Source: Panicum virgatum (Eukaryota > Streptophyta > Magnoliopsida > Poales > Poaceae). From it: a DNA stretch of 64,000 bases. Positions within the stretch are counted from its first letter, which is position 1. The number at the start of each line of letters is the position of its first letter. The stretch spans positions 40,564,118-40,628,117 of the forward strand of contig NC_053149.1 of NCBI RefSeq assembly GCF_016808335.1, written 5' to 3'. A program made the translations under genes and the position numbers. The notes under the pieces are model-generated. The model ran no database searches. It worked only from the letters and a program-made list of their open reading frames with translations, and was not told the origin of the DNA. This document shows positions 42,769-54,098 of this stretch, piece by piece.

Positions 42769-45700
42769 TCAGAGGGTGCCCAGTTCTTGGAGCAGCTCGG
42801 CCATCGTCGGCCTCTGGTCCGGGTCCTCGCCGGTGCAGGCCACGGCGATCTCCGCCAGCTTGGTGGCCTCGGCCGCCGAGTAGCTCCCCCGCAGGTTGCC
42901 GTCGACGAGCTCCTCGACGTCGCCAGGCAGCTGAGCCGTCGTCACCGCCACCTTCCTCTTGCCGGCGAGCACCTGGAGCACGATGACGCCGAACGCGTAG
43001 ACGTCGCTCTTCTCCGAGAACCGGCCCACGGTGGTGTACTCGGGCGCGAGGTACCCCATGGCGGCGCTGGCCTTGAGCGTCGAGAAGACGAGGTCGTCGA
43101 CGAGGAGCTTGTGCAGGCCGCACCCGGAGATGAGCGGCCGGTAGGCGTAGTCCAGCAGGACCTTGTCCGCCGAGATGTTCTGGTGGACGAGCGCCGGCTT
43201 GCTCGGCCTCGCGCTGTGCAGGTACTCGATCCCTGCCATACAAAAAGTTTGGCAAAATTCAGTTGATTTGCGAGTGCTGAAATTCAAATTCACCAGTTTT
43301 TCAAGCACGCTGCTGATGATAACAGCAAGTACAGTGAGACGATTGCTGGAGACCTACAAGTACCAGAAAAGTTTTGTGGACATGTCACGCGGAGCAGAGC
43401 TTTTTCAGAACAGACAAAGGCCCTGGATTCTGCGCAACATGTGATCGAGCAACCAGCACAGCACCGATGGATGGATCCATGTACTACCTTCCATCCGGTG
43501 ATTGCAAGAATCAACGTGCCCATGCATGACGCACGCGATCTTGGCAAATTTTCAAAGTCGTTGCCAAATGTCGCATGCATGCCATGTGTTTTTCAGGCAG
43601 ATCAAGATGACAACTAGCCACCACCAAGAGTCTAGCTAGAAGCATCATCGGCTTGGTTTGTGGATTGCTGCTGTATTTTCGTGTGTGTGAAGTGTGAACT
43701 AGTATGAAACGGTGTGAATACAGAGAAGATTTGGCCCTCAACAAGCCACTAGTGGAAGATCACTGATGACACTAACTGATGGCTGGAGAGTGACAGTCCA
43801 CTATACCTCTGGCGATGCCCTTGATGATGGAGATCCTCGTGGACCACTCGAGGACACGGTGGCCGGCGGCGGCGTTGTCGGCGTCGACGTCGAGGAACTG
43901 CGACAGGCTGCTGTTGGGCACGAAGTCGTAGACGAGGAAGCACTCCCCGCGCGCCCTTGAGCAGCAGAACCCCCGCAGCGCGACCACGTTGTCGTGCCGG
44001 AGCTCGGCGAGCAGCCTGAGCCCCCGGAGGAACTCGGCCTCCTCCTGCCGGCAGCACGTCTTGCCCAGCCGCTTCACGGCGACGGGGGTGCCGTCGCGCA
44101 GCGTGCCCCTGTACGTGGCCGCCAGCCCGCCGGCCTTCTTCCCGCGCCGCCCGAGGAGGTTGAGCTCCGAGAAGTAGCGCGTCGCGGACTCCACCTCCTC
44201 CGTGCTGATCCGCAGGCTCTGGGCCAGCACGTCCTGCGAGGAGAAGCCGAGCCCCGCGCCGCCGCCGCCCCGCGCGTCGGCGAGCGGGTCCCAGGCGTTG
44301 GAGTACTCGAGGCTAGCCAGCGCCGACGACGCGCTCTTGCGGGCCGACGACGCCTTCGCCGCCGCGGTCTCGGTGCTGCAGCGGCCGCCGGCGACCGTGG
44401 GCGGCGACGGCGAGCCCCCCGCGACCCTCTGCATGCGCCACCGGCGCCACGACAGCGCGAGCAGGCCGGCCTCCGTGGCCGCGAGGAGGGCCACGGCGAC
44501 GACAACCACGGCCGCGAGCGCCTTGGTCGAAGGCGCGCGCCCGTGGCCGCCGCCGCCGCCGGGGGCCGTGACCTGCGGCGCGATGCCGGCGCTGAACGGC
44601 TGCGGCCGGTCGGGGTCGATGAGGTCCGCCGGGGTGCACGGGCGGAGCGCGGGCAGCCCGGCGCCGCACAGGTCGGTGTTGTTCCCGTAGTGGAAGCCGG
44701 CCTGCAACCTGGCCGCCAGTTCTTGGGACGAAGCAACCAGAAAATTATTAATCAGCATGATCTCAATCATGAAGAACAGTAGCTAAGCTCGCGCGGATGG
44801 ACGAATGGATGCGAGGAAGAAAAGGATTTACCGGCGGGGACGCTGCCGGTGAGGGAGTTGTTCCTGACGTCGAGCGCGACGAGGCGGGGCAGCTGCGCGA
44901 GCCTGACGGGGATGGAGCCGAAGAGGCTGTTGAAGCTGAGGTCGAGGCGCGCGAGCAGCGGGAGGCCGCCGAGGCTGGCCGGGATGGCGCCGGTGAGGCG
45001 GTTGGACTGCAGGGCCAGGACGGTGAGCCTGGTGAGGTTACCGAGCTGCGTGGGGACGCTCCCGGTGAGCTGGTTGTAGCAGAGCTGCACCACTGCACGG
45101 GGCACGGGCACATCAATTAACATCATCATCATCATCATCATCAGATGCAGATCAATCAGAAATTCAGAACCAGTGCAAGCTAGAAACATTTGGCAGGAGT
45201 AGCATGGACACGCAAGAACAGAGAGCAGCATCATACTAGGCTAATAGCCGGTCCGACTAGGAGTACTAATTTGGCATGAGCAGATGCAGAGCAGAGCATG
45301 GGAGTACCAAACTGGGAAACGGCCCAAGGAGGAACCAAGTAAAGTAAATCTGGAACGAAATGTTGGTGGTGGTATCAGCCAAGGAGTGTTGCAATCTGCC
45401 CAGCAAGAGCTGCTTGATTGGGACTTCTGACGACAAAATCCAAGGGATATACAGAGATTGGATTTGGAGTCAAGAAACGCCAAAGCAAGTCGACGACCGG
45501 AACAAACAATTTAAAAACACAGGAGGCGAATCAATCATCGATCCGAGCAACGCGAATGCAGCAGCCCGCGCACGCTGAGTCCACGGCGCCGCCACATGCA
45601 TGCGATGCGAGTGCGGCCGGGTCAGCGAGCGCTAGCAGGGCGGGGAAGGTTCCGAGAGATCTCAGGCGCGCGCATCTGCGAGCGAGAGAGAGCGTAGCCA

Positions 45701-46149
45701 GCAGTACCTTGCAGGGACGCCATGGCGCCGAGCTCCGGCGGTATGGGCCCGGAGAGGTTGTTGACGTTGAGGTAGAGGTCGGTGAGGCCCCGGAGCGCGG
45801 CGAGCTCCCGCGGGACGGCGCCCCGGAGCGCGTTGTAGTGGAGGTAGAGGCCGGCGAGCGCACGGAGCCCCGCGACGGCGGGCGGGAGCGTGCCGGCGAG
45901 CCCCTTGCCCTGCAGCGAGACGTTGGCGACGGCGCCGCGCGCGTCGCAGGCGACGCCCTCGAAGCCGCCCCCGCAGGGGTCCCGCCCGGGCGCCCACGAC
46001 GGGAGTAGGCGGCCCGTCGGGTCCAGCGCGGTGCGCAGCGCCAGCAGCGCGCGCGCCTCGCCCTCGTCCGCCGCGCGCGCCGCGCCCAGGGCGAGGACGA
46101 GGAGGAGGAGAAGGGAGAGGGCGGCGGCGGTGAGGCGCGCGGAGGCCAT
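42769..46149 (-). CDS. LRR receptor-like pseudokinase
   Basis: Four exons: 46149-45708, 45092-44832, 44721-43807 and 43232-42769. All have GT-AG introns and fitting phases and give 693 aa. Signal peptide 1-26 (SLLLLLVLALGAARA), LRR N-cap (ALLALRTALDPTGRLLPSW), about five LRRs (GLYLHYNALRGAVPRELAAL; VLALQSNRLTGAIPASLGGL), a membrane span near 303-326, then a kinase-like domain. VAVK Lys451 is present, but the catalytic loop reads HQNISADK (556-563) where HRDxKxxN is needed, and DFG is GCG (576-578). Asp, Lys and Asn of the loop and the metal-binding Asp are therefore lost, while APEY is kept. The same loop style occurs, to my memory, in Arabidopsis LRR-IV proteins such as At5g51560. It is probably a plasma-membrane co-receptor or scaffold that cannot phosphorylate. 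Coding DNA is very GC-rich in the 5' exons, typical of grasses. Confidence 0.92.
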
Positions 46150-46658
46150 GGCCCCCCGGCCCTCGCTGCGCGGGTGCTGGGAGTGGGAGCTCGGGAGAGG
46201 CCGCCGGGCGCCGGGCGACGCGGCTCCCGGTGCTGGCGCGCGCGAGGAGAGGAGGGGGATGCAGACAGGACTGGGGCGTGGGCGCGTGCAGGGGTGAGGG
46301 GTTCGAGGCCACTCGGGTGGTGCTCCAGTGGTAATAACGTGGAGGCAGGCCCGCCCCGAGAGCAGCGGCCGGGTCGGGTCAGGCGCTCAGCTCTGAGGAG
46401 CAGGCCCGAGCTGTCAGTGACCGCAAGGCCACTTGGCGTCCGATCCGTAGGGCACCTGGGCACGAACAAGTTGTGTAGTACGTGACGAGGAGCACCTACG
46501 CTGCACCACGCACTGCACACCGTAACTGCACACCGTAGGAGACGTGGGCCCTGCGTCTGACCGGCGTAGACTACTGCACGTAACAACAAGGAGCAATGCC
46601 CGCCGGTCAACTGCGTGCGTCGATCGGGTCCGGTCCACGTATGTATATTAACGGCTTA

Positions 46659-46835
46659 GAGCAGGTATTATAAGAGGCTGGGAACCGACTGGGATCCGAC
46701 GTGGGGAAGAGAGAGAGCATCAACGGGCTGCTGCCGAGTCGCCGGCTGAGAGCTGCGACGCATTAAAAACGAGCGCAGCAACCAACTGAGCGCGGGCTCC
46801 CAGCCGGTAGCGGGCTGGGACCATAAAACTTGCTC
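46659..46835. mobile_element. Tourist-like MITE, different family
   Basis: 177 bp with TTA on both sides (46656-46658, 46836-46838) and inverted ends GAGCAGGTATTATAAGAGGC and GAGCAAGTTTTATGGTC. The interior has a further inverted GGCTGGGA / TCCCAGCC pair. It lies about 500 bp upstream of the kinase gene start and could affect its promoter. Confidence 0.65.
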
Positions 46836-46838
46836 TTA

Positions 46839-47305
46839 CGGCTGCAGCTCGTGTCGACAGCAAGGTACGACGGAATGGACGATCGCGATCCAACTTGGAA
46901 ATCGGAACGCGGCCGTGATTTCGAAGAAAGAAAGATGATGATGATGATGCGGAATGCGATCGGCGCGGCGCCAAACTTTTTGGTTCGTTGCTTGCCTGCC
47001 CTGCGTGGCAGCGTCGTTGTCCGGACCGGGTGGTTCGGCGAGGGGGGTGTATTGATGAGGAGCCGGCCGGGCATCAGGGGCTCAGGGCCCGTTTGAGTGC
47101 GCATCAATGATCAGTCCGATCGACAATCGGTGCTCTCTCTGCTGGTGCTGGTAGCTAGGGCCGGGCGGCCGACAGTGTGAAGGCCGCCGCAGGGAGAATC
47201 TAATCATCGTCCGCGGCAGTACATACAGCAACACTGCTCAGAGTACTCTACTGTGTTCCCGTTGACGATGGCAGTACTATTCGTGCACTAATGCAAATTA
47301 TTTAT
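46839..47305. other. Non-genic, upstream of kinase gene
   Basis: No gene recognised. GC-rich at first, with scattered short repeats (gatgatgatgatg at 46935). It may hold distal promoter elements of the minus-strand kinase gene. Confidence 0.4.
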
Positions 47306-47514
47306 GGGGTGTTTAGTTGGTGAAAAAGTTTGGGTTTTAGTAATGTAGCATATTTCGTTGTTATTTGGCAATTAATGTCCAATCACGAACTAATTAGGCT
47401 TAAAAGATTCATCTCGCATGAATCAGTTAAACTGTGTAATTAGTTATTTTCTCAACTGCATTTAATACTTCATGCATGTGTCAGAAGATAATTTTTTTGG
47501 TAACTAAACACCCC
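47306..47514 (+). mobile_element. Tourist-like MITE (copy 2)
   Basis: Ends GGGGTGTTTAGTTGG and CTAAACACCCC are inverted repeats. The interior ('ttagttattttctcaactgcatttaat', 'attcatctcgcatgaatca') matches copies 1 and 3. Confidence 0.65.
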
Positions 47515-50500
47515 ATATATTAGCATACGAACTCTATTTTTTTACTCGCCACTTTGATCAGCTGGCAGTCTGGCACAAAAATAGGTCAACCCATACACGT
47601 CTTTGTCAATTAAAAATTTTAAAGGTTTACTCTCATTAAAAATAAAAAGGATGTTAAAAGCTCTTCCATGGAAAAAAAAATTATGCTATTTTTATGTGGC
47701 ATAGCATGCATGCTATGCCTGCCTTTCAAAATCCACAAAAGTCATACAAACACAGACCAGGCGAGGCCTTTTGACGCTGCAACGAACTCACCCCAGCAGC
47801 TTCCGTTGAAAAGGAGAAGTTCGTTCCCGTTTTGCCAGCCGTGGAACCAGATGCCATATGCTTCCCGTCCGCTTGCTGCTGCTGCTGCTTCTCCAACTTT
47901 TGAGTCCTTTCTTCTTCTTCTTCTTCAAATCAACCCCCTCTGATTAGTAATTAGATATACAATATTGCATTGGGAGTATTTTAAACTTTAAAGCACAGAC
48001 ATGATCACGTGGAGAGAAAGAGGGGAGGATTAAGATTTGCATTGAGCCTCGAGGTTATGCCATAGCGAGATTTAACTACTGCGTGTTTGCTGATCGACAT
48101 ATGTGACGAGAGTAGTTAAGCTAATAAGCCTTCTTTGGGTAGTGTTCTTACATTTGGACGTCAAAGCAGCAAATTTGCAAATGGTACATATACTTAGGGC
48201 AGGGTTCCTCCAAGTGTGCCGTGCTTCCTCGCCATGGTACTCTACTCCTAGTAAACTTACCTTAACTTTGGCATCTTGTCGGTCCGGGAAGTGATTATAT
48301 TTACAGTAAGACAGACCATCATCAAAATTTAGGAGTCGTGTGCTACATCACTAGACACATAATTACGTAAGGCGTACACACACATCAACTAATTCGCAGA
48401 TGATTAGGTATGAGTGTGGCGTGGGTTAGGGCGGCAAACGAGGTCGGTGCTCTGTGCAATGTGATGTGCAAAATGGCCTGAAACCATTAGTAGTTAGTGT
48501 CGGAAACTTGGGATAGAGGAAGGTGGCAATTCACAAACTTGAGAGCGGTAGAACCACCAAACATAGACATATTTGTTTTCCTTCTCCTTCCTCTCTTCTG
48601 ACGTGTTGTGGTATAGGCGTTGTGTCCTCCTCCTCCTCCTCCTCTCTCTCTCTAAACACACAAACAGAGCAGAAGTCATAGAGGCTAGAGTTTTTTTGTG
48701 CTCGTCACTCCACTCCATCTCATATGGAGTGATCTCAAACATGGATTTTAAGCACCATATCTACAGTTCTCAAGCACACTTGATTTGTGGGTTGTTTTGT
48801 TGGTCTCCAAATCATTCTGGGTATGCATGGATTGCACAACACAGGTAGTGTATACGATAATGAAGTATTAATTACCTGATAGATATAGACTGTATAAATA
48901 TCATAATAAAATAGTTAGCTTATATGCATGTATTTTTTTTTAAAAAAATAATTTTTTTACATCAATTTTTAGTGTTCCTCGTAATGCGATCACGCGTGTC
49001 AACGGAGTCTGTCTATTCTCTGTGGAAAATTGGAAACACAGTGTTACGCAGAGAGGACAATGGAACTATCATTAACTAGATTAGGCGCCATTAGCACATG
49101 AAATGGTGCGGACTTTCAAGCCTCCGACGACCTTTTTGCTGCCTAGACTTTCTTGCACTCCGATAGACATATAATATCCTTGTTGGACGTCCTCTCCCAC
49201 CCCAAGAGTCAATGCCAAACCTGCCGAACTTCTTACTTAACGTAGCATAATTGACGCTCAAATTGAACTTGCTTTGTGTATCGGACGAGCTTATGTAGTT
49301 TTTGCTTAAACTGAAACCCCCCATCGATGTGAAGTTACATTATAAGTTAAGAAAAAATATAGAAATAGTCTATATAACCAAGTTAATAGAAAAGGGTATA
49401 TTGGACATTTGACCTATTTTTATCCATTCATGAAAAAAACTGTTTTGCTAAACAATTTTTAAAGTAACTTGAGTTTCACTAGAGAAGCCGCTATAAAAAA
49501 AAACGGTAGCAGGAGCCGTTTCAACTGGAGCCGAGGAGAGGCTCTCAATGTCTCGACATGCCTCGGTTCGGGGAGGACGGTCGGCGAGGCCACCGCCCAC
49601 CACCGCGCGCCAGCCGCCAGGAGAGCGCGGAGACTCGTTCGATTCGATCGCATGGCAAGCAACGGCCGGCACACAGGCTTATTAGCTTTTGTGCATGCAT
49701 GCATGCCGGGCGTTCGAGTCCGCGCCCGATTGTTTGATCTTTCGATAGTCCAGGTTTGATCATTTTGACCGCCGGGCGGCCGATCCAGAAACTAATACTA
49801 ACACATCGAGTGCATGCATCATCATGCATAACTAGTAGCTAGCTAGGATCCCTCTGCTGGCTCTGCACTGCAGTGTAGCCTCTGTGTGTGTGATGAGGCG
49901 CCGAGCATCGCCGTCAGAGAGGTGCACCGCCCGATCATGCATCACTTTAAGCTAGCGGTACGGTTGCATTGTCTTGGCGGGCGCTCAGAGGCCTCTTGTT
50001 TGAGGTGCCGAGCCCACGGAGAGATGGTCGTGGATCGGTCGACAAGCTGCGGCTTCATTCGCGTCCTCCTCCGGACCAACATCTGTATAGCTATATTGTG
50101 AGAAGGAACGTCGCTGGGAAAAGAAGGTGGTTTTGTAATTAGATTTTATTTAATACTCTAAATTAGTGGTCAAAGGGTCAAAAAGTTTTCGCGAAAATTT
50201 TTACACAGCCAACCAAACACGGCCGTCATGTGATGTGGCAGGCAGGATCGGCACCGAGATTTGAGCCAGATGCGCTGCACTCCTGCTCCCCGGCCTGCCT
50301 GGACCATCCATCCATGGAGATCGGTCGACGGCGGGCAGCCTGCACCACCGGACACGCACGCGCAGCTAAGTATAGCAGTAGCACAAAGGAAAGGGAAGGA
50401 AAGGATTATATTCCTTCGTGATCGGACCTGCAGTGCTAGTAGCATACTCCTACTACCTGAGCTGTATCATCATCATCATCATATCTCGATTCCCGCCTCC

Positions 50501-51316
50501 CGAGGCAGGCCAAGGAATGGGTCGGGTACGGGAAAGCGACGGTGCTGTGGGGGCACCATCCAGCATATATATGCTGCAGCTCTCGCGGACCCTTTCCGGC
50601 CGGAAGGGAAAAATGGCTTTGCGGCAGATGGATCTATCGATCGGAGACCGCTAGCTACATTCTAAACCGATCAGTAGCCTGCCGCCTCCGTATGTGCTTT
50701 GTTCGCTCGCTTGCTTAAAAGTTGCATGCGTACGCCTGCAAAGCCATTTTTGAGGAGTCAGCAGCATGCATGGTGCGGCACTGCAAATGCGTCGCTTTGG
50801 CCCGGCCGCCGGCCGCCTTGAAAGATGCTTATTACTACAGCGCACAAAACAAACAACAAGCGTCAAGGCCCTGGCTGCCTGCAGCTGCTGTCTCCGAGAC
50901 GGAGACGCTCGATGGAGTCAAACAACCTGACACGCAGCGCCATCGCCATCGCCAGCGCCGCCACGCAGGCCTCCGCACGCCCTGCCATGGCCTCCGCCGC
51001 TGCGCGCGGGCCTCCACCACCCTGCCATGGTCTCTGCCGCCGCGTGGGCCTCCATCGTGAGAGAGAGGAGGAGGAGCTCCACGGTGTGTGTGTGTGAGAG
51101 AGAAAGGCGATAGGGCAATAGGGCACCATAGTTTTCGGGCTCCGACTCTACTATATGTTGTGCTTGGAATGGAATTGAAAGGGACATGAGCGAGCACAGA
51201 GGGGCAAGGAGAGTGGTGGAAATATATCTAGAGGGTCGGAACAGGTGGAGAGAAAGTAACCACGTAGCGTCTGTAAACATCATCTGATGCATGATGCCAA
51301 ACATTATCGAAAATAA
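47515..51316. other. 3.8 kb stretch with no convincing gene
   Basis: No reading frame with recognisable protein features. Visible items are a CTC/TC microsatellite (about 48626-48653), short repeated words, a minus-strand 77-codon frame at 49324-49091 that I do not recognise, and the MITE end at 50125-50216. GC-rich islets near 49500-49700 and 50760-51060 give long shadow frames with biased composition only. Confidence 0.45.
50125..50216. mobile_element. MITE end fragment
   Basis: The text 'gtaattagattttatttaatactct' followed by 'tttttacacagccaaccaaacacggcc' matches one end of the common grass MITE superfamily seen in copies 1-3 (TTTGGTTGG-type terminus). The other half is missing. Confidence 0.45.
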
Positions 51317-51550
51317 GGGGGTGTTTAGTTGGTGAAAAAGTTTGGGTTTAGCTACTGTAACACATTTTATTGTTATTTAATAATTAATGTTCAATTATAG
51401 ATTAATTAGCATCATTAGATTCATCTCGTAGGAATCAATTAGACTATGTAATTAGTTATTTTTTCAACTGTATTTAATGCTCCATATATGTGTCCGAAAA
51501 TTTAATGTGATGGATACTGCGCAAATTTTTTTGGAAATTAAACGCAGCCC
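51317..51550 (+). mobile_element. Tourist-like MITE (copy 3)
   Basis: 234 bp with ends GGGGGTGTTTAGTTGG and TTAAACGCAGCCC; interior as in copies 1 and 2. It has the same length as copy 1, but the flanking trinucleotides have diverged. Confidence 0.65.
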
Positions 51551-51782
51551 AAAAACTTTCACACCGGAAGAATTTGGAGAGAAGCTTCCACATTGGTTCG
51601 GGAGAGCTCGTAGAACGAATGAATTGTTCCGGTGAGCACTTTTTTTAAAAGAAAAAATCGAGTCTTTTTTAGAGGGCAAAGGCATGTAAAGTTTGGTAAT
51701 GGCCCAGCCTGGGGGCTGAAGCCCAGTAGTACCAGCCCACCAGCCGAAAATGTAAAGCCAAGCTGCCCACGAGCGGCGCATC

Positions 51783-52081
51783 CCGGACCGAGCCTTAGCT
51801 CGGTTGGTACGCTCCCAGTGCCGGAGCTGCCGATCCTGGGTTCGAGCTCAGCTCGTTCCAGGATTTCCCACCCGGGGACAGTAGTTCCCATTTATCTCTC
51901 CAGACTTGGTCTAGTTAGACTAGGGTACGCGCACGCAGTGAGACTGTGCGTTTCCCGCACACTGAGAAGTCTCAGGCTTCTCCTATCTCTAAATTAGGTG
52001 TGTGCCTCGAACGCGCACGCGTGTGCGTGCGTGAGTGTGTGGTGTGTGCGCATTCGTTGTTGTACCCTCTCAAAAAAAAAC
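51783..52081 (+). mobile_element. tRNA-derived SINE with 13 bp target duplication
   Basis: CGAGCGGCGCATC lies on both sides (51770-51782 and 52082-52094), an exact 13 bp duplication. The element has a pol III A box (TAGCTCGGTTGGTA, 51796-51809), a B box (GGGTTCGAGCTC, 51838-51849) and ends TGTACCCTCTCAAAAAAAAA. The 3' tail resembles the Au-SINE type of grasses as I remember it. It has no coding role. Confidence 0.8.
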
Positions 52082-52651
52082 CGAGCGGCGCATCTTGTAC
52101 AGCCAGCCGTACGCGTCCCCTTCCCACCCTCGATCACGCGTGGCTGGTCGTCCATGCGCTTCGGCGGCCAGCCCCTTCTCCACACCTTCCGTGTAACGGC
52201 TTTCTCTCATAGGTGTGATTTAGTATTTATGGCAAGCTTTAAATATGCATGTTGTTAAATTTATGAGAGATATCTATAAAATAACTCATACAATAGGTTG
52301 TTTTTTATTTTGTCTCTTTCAATGGGCCCGTGACCACTTTCTTTTCTTTCTCTCTTCACTACATTTACTCTCACTGTCTAGGAGCGTGTAAAAAGGTGGC
52401 TCTTACATAAAAGCCTTTTCTCCAACTTTTTGCTTTTCTCTCTGCCATGTAAGCAAATAAAAGATTATAAGTCCCTTGTTGCACTTGCTCTGATGGTGCT
52501 GGTTCGGTCATGGAGGTTGGATTAGATGAGAAATCTCCGGTATTCCGCACCCTATCTGTATGCAAGGATCGTTCCCGTTTTTACTTGGAAGTTGGAACGC
52601 CGGCACCCCATTTGCAAGTATTCTGGCAATTCTGCACCCACGCACCTCTAT

Positions 52652-52653
<2 letters not shown>

Positions 52654-52734
<81 letters not shown>
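52654..52734. repeat. (GA)n microsatellite
   Basis: About 40 uninterrupted GA units. Such GAGA tracts are often found in plant 5' regions, and this one lies about 280 bp upstream of the exon-like block at 53009. Confidence 0.95.
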
Positions 52735-52736
<2 letters not shown>

Positions 52737-53008
52737 ATTCCGGGCTAGTTCCACCTGCTATTTCTGGATCCGTTGTTGGTAGGCCCTAACTCGATTTGAT
52801 TCATTGGGTTCACTTCCATTTGATTGCTTAACCCTTATCTGCTGCGTGTAGATGAAATTCAGACCTCCCTGTCATACTCTGCCCAATCAGTTTCGTGTTG
52901 ATGTTCACCAATAGTTTCTTAGACTGAAACAACATTGCATATATTGTGCTGCCGTACATTCTAGAATGGATGGGGTCAATCCATCAAGGTGCTAAGAAGC
53001 TCTACTAG

Positions 53009-53364
53009 TGCTTCTGTAATCTGTTCCGCTATCACCAACAAGCTTGTCGGGGATATGGATACTATTCCTCAGCACTCCAGGCCCATCAGTTGGACACTCA
53101 TGTTCCCCAACATGGCATGTCTCTTAGGAGAGTCAGCTCTGAGGTGCTCGCTTCACAGCAAATGACAGCAACTCCGACAAAGTACGAGTACTCCAATCAA
53201 AGATCCCAAGGCGCAACTGGGATATTGGTTAGTTCTTCTTTCTCGGTGTGGTAGCATACTTTACTTGACATATTTGTTTAGTTCCACATTTTCTGTTTGA
53301 GTTTGTTAATTTCTTTCAGAGGCTGCGAAGGAGTAGAGAGACTAGAGTTACGTGCAGCACTTGA
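53009..53364 (+). CDS. Exon-like block of an unrecognised gene or fragment
   Basis: From an AG at 53007-53008 a 73-codon frame runs to 53227 (GYGYYSSALQAHQLDTH; SLRRVSSEVLASQQ; TPTKYEYSNQRSQGATGIL), followed by a GTTAGT donor and, after a T-rich AG at 53318-53319, a 15-codon end exon (53320-53364). The composition looks like real protein and not like the surrounding DNA. I do not recognise the family and see no start codon, so it could be the 3' end of a gene, a captured fragment or chance. Confidence 0.3.
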
Positions 53365-54098
53365 GTTCAAGGAGTAGAACACTAAGGATAATTACGCACG
53401 AAGAGCAAAGTAGTTAACGTCTAGTACATAGCAGTTACAAAGCAAGCTAGCATTTGACCCTACTGGTTTAGCTTTATTATTATTATGATCATACTCGAAG
53501 GAAACACATACATTAAACTGCCGAGCACTCCGGCTTCATATGACATAACTGTTGGAGTTTTTTTGGTCAAAATGCCGAGAAAGTGAGAAAACGGGAACGG
53601 ATAAGAACACTGTCACGAAACCTGTTTTGCACCCTGATCGGGGCCAACCAACTTATGGTTTGTGACTCCAGGTTACTCATCGCCACAATAAATAGGGGGA
53701 TCTAGTACCTTTTAGATACACGTGAAAACCTAGCCAATAGTAAATCGAAGCCCCCACCTACAGCCGCCCGATCTCTGGCGGTGCTGGAGTCACCGGAAGG
53801 TCACCGCCGACATGCCACCACCGTCCCTGGTCAGTGCCGGTGGAGGCCAGAAGGACGCCGCTACCCACGATGACCTTCATCGACTTCGGGAACGACTACA
53901 TCGGCCGATGCCGCTCTCGTCCCCAACAAAGATGGTCGAGCTTCATCTACGCCCGCACTGCCACTCCTTTCTGGTCTAGATCTACAACTTACTCATGTTA
54001 TTTGGTTGTGCTCATGTTGTATTAGGTGCTAGATCTTGGATAAGTTAAGTACTAAGTAAAGTTTTATCCTATATTTGGTATCATTTGTCTAAGCACCT

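Noticed and set aside
43994..44782. 262-codon plus-strand frame over the kinase gene
   Set aside because: Antisense shadow of the GC-rich third exon of the receptor-like pseudokinase; it is low-complexity Arg/Ala/Gly.
45531..46610. 359-codon minus-strand frame overlapping the kinase first exon
   Set aside because: Alternative frame of the same GC-rich exon; the protein is Ser/Arg/Pro-biased and has no LRR or signal peptide pattern.
49091..49324. 77-codon minus-strand frame ending in a basic stretch
   Set aside because: No recognisable domain, no splice context and AT-rich surroundings; insufficient to call a gene.
51796..51849. tRNA gene
   Set aside because: A and B boxes are present, but the body does not fold as a tRNA and the unit ends in poly-A with a target duplication, so it is a SINE.
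52508..52789. Frames with long (Arg-Glu)n or (Ser-Leu)n runs
   Set aside because: They are produced by translation of the GA microsatellite.
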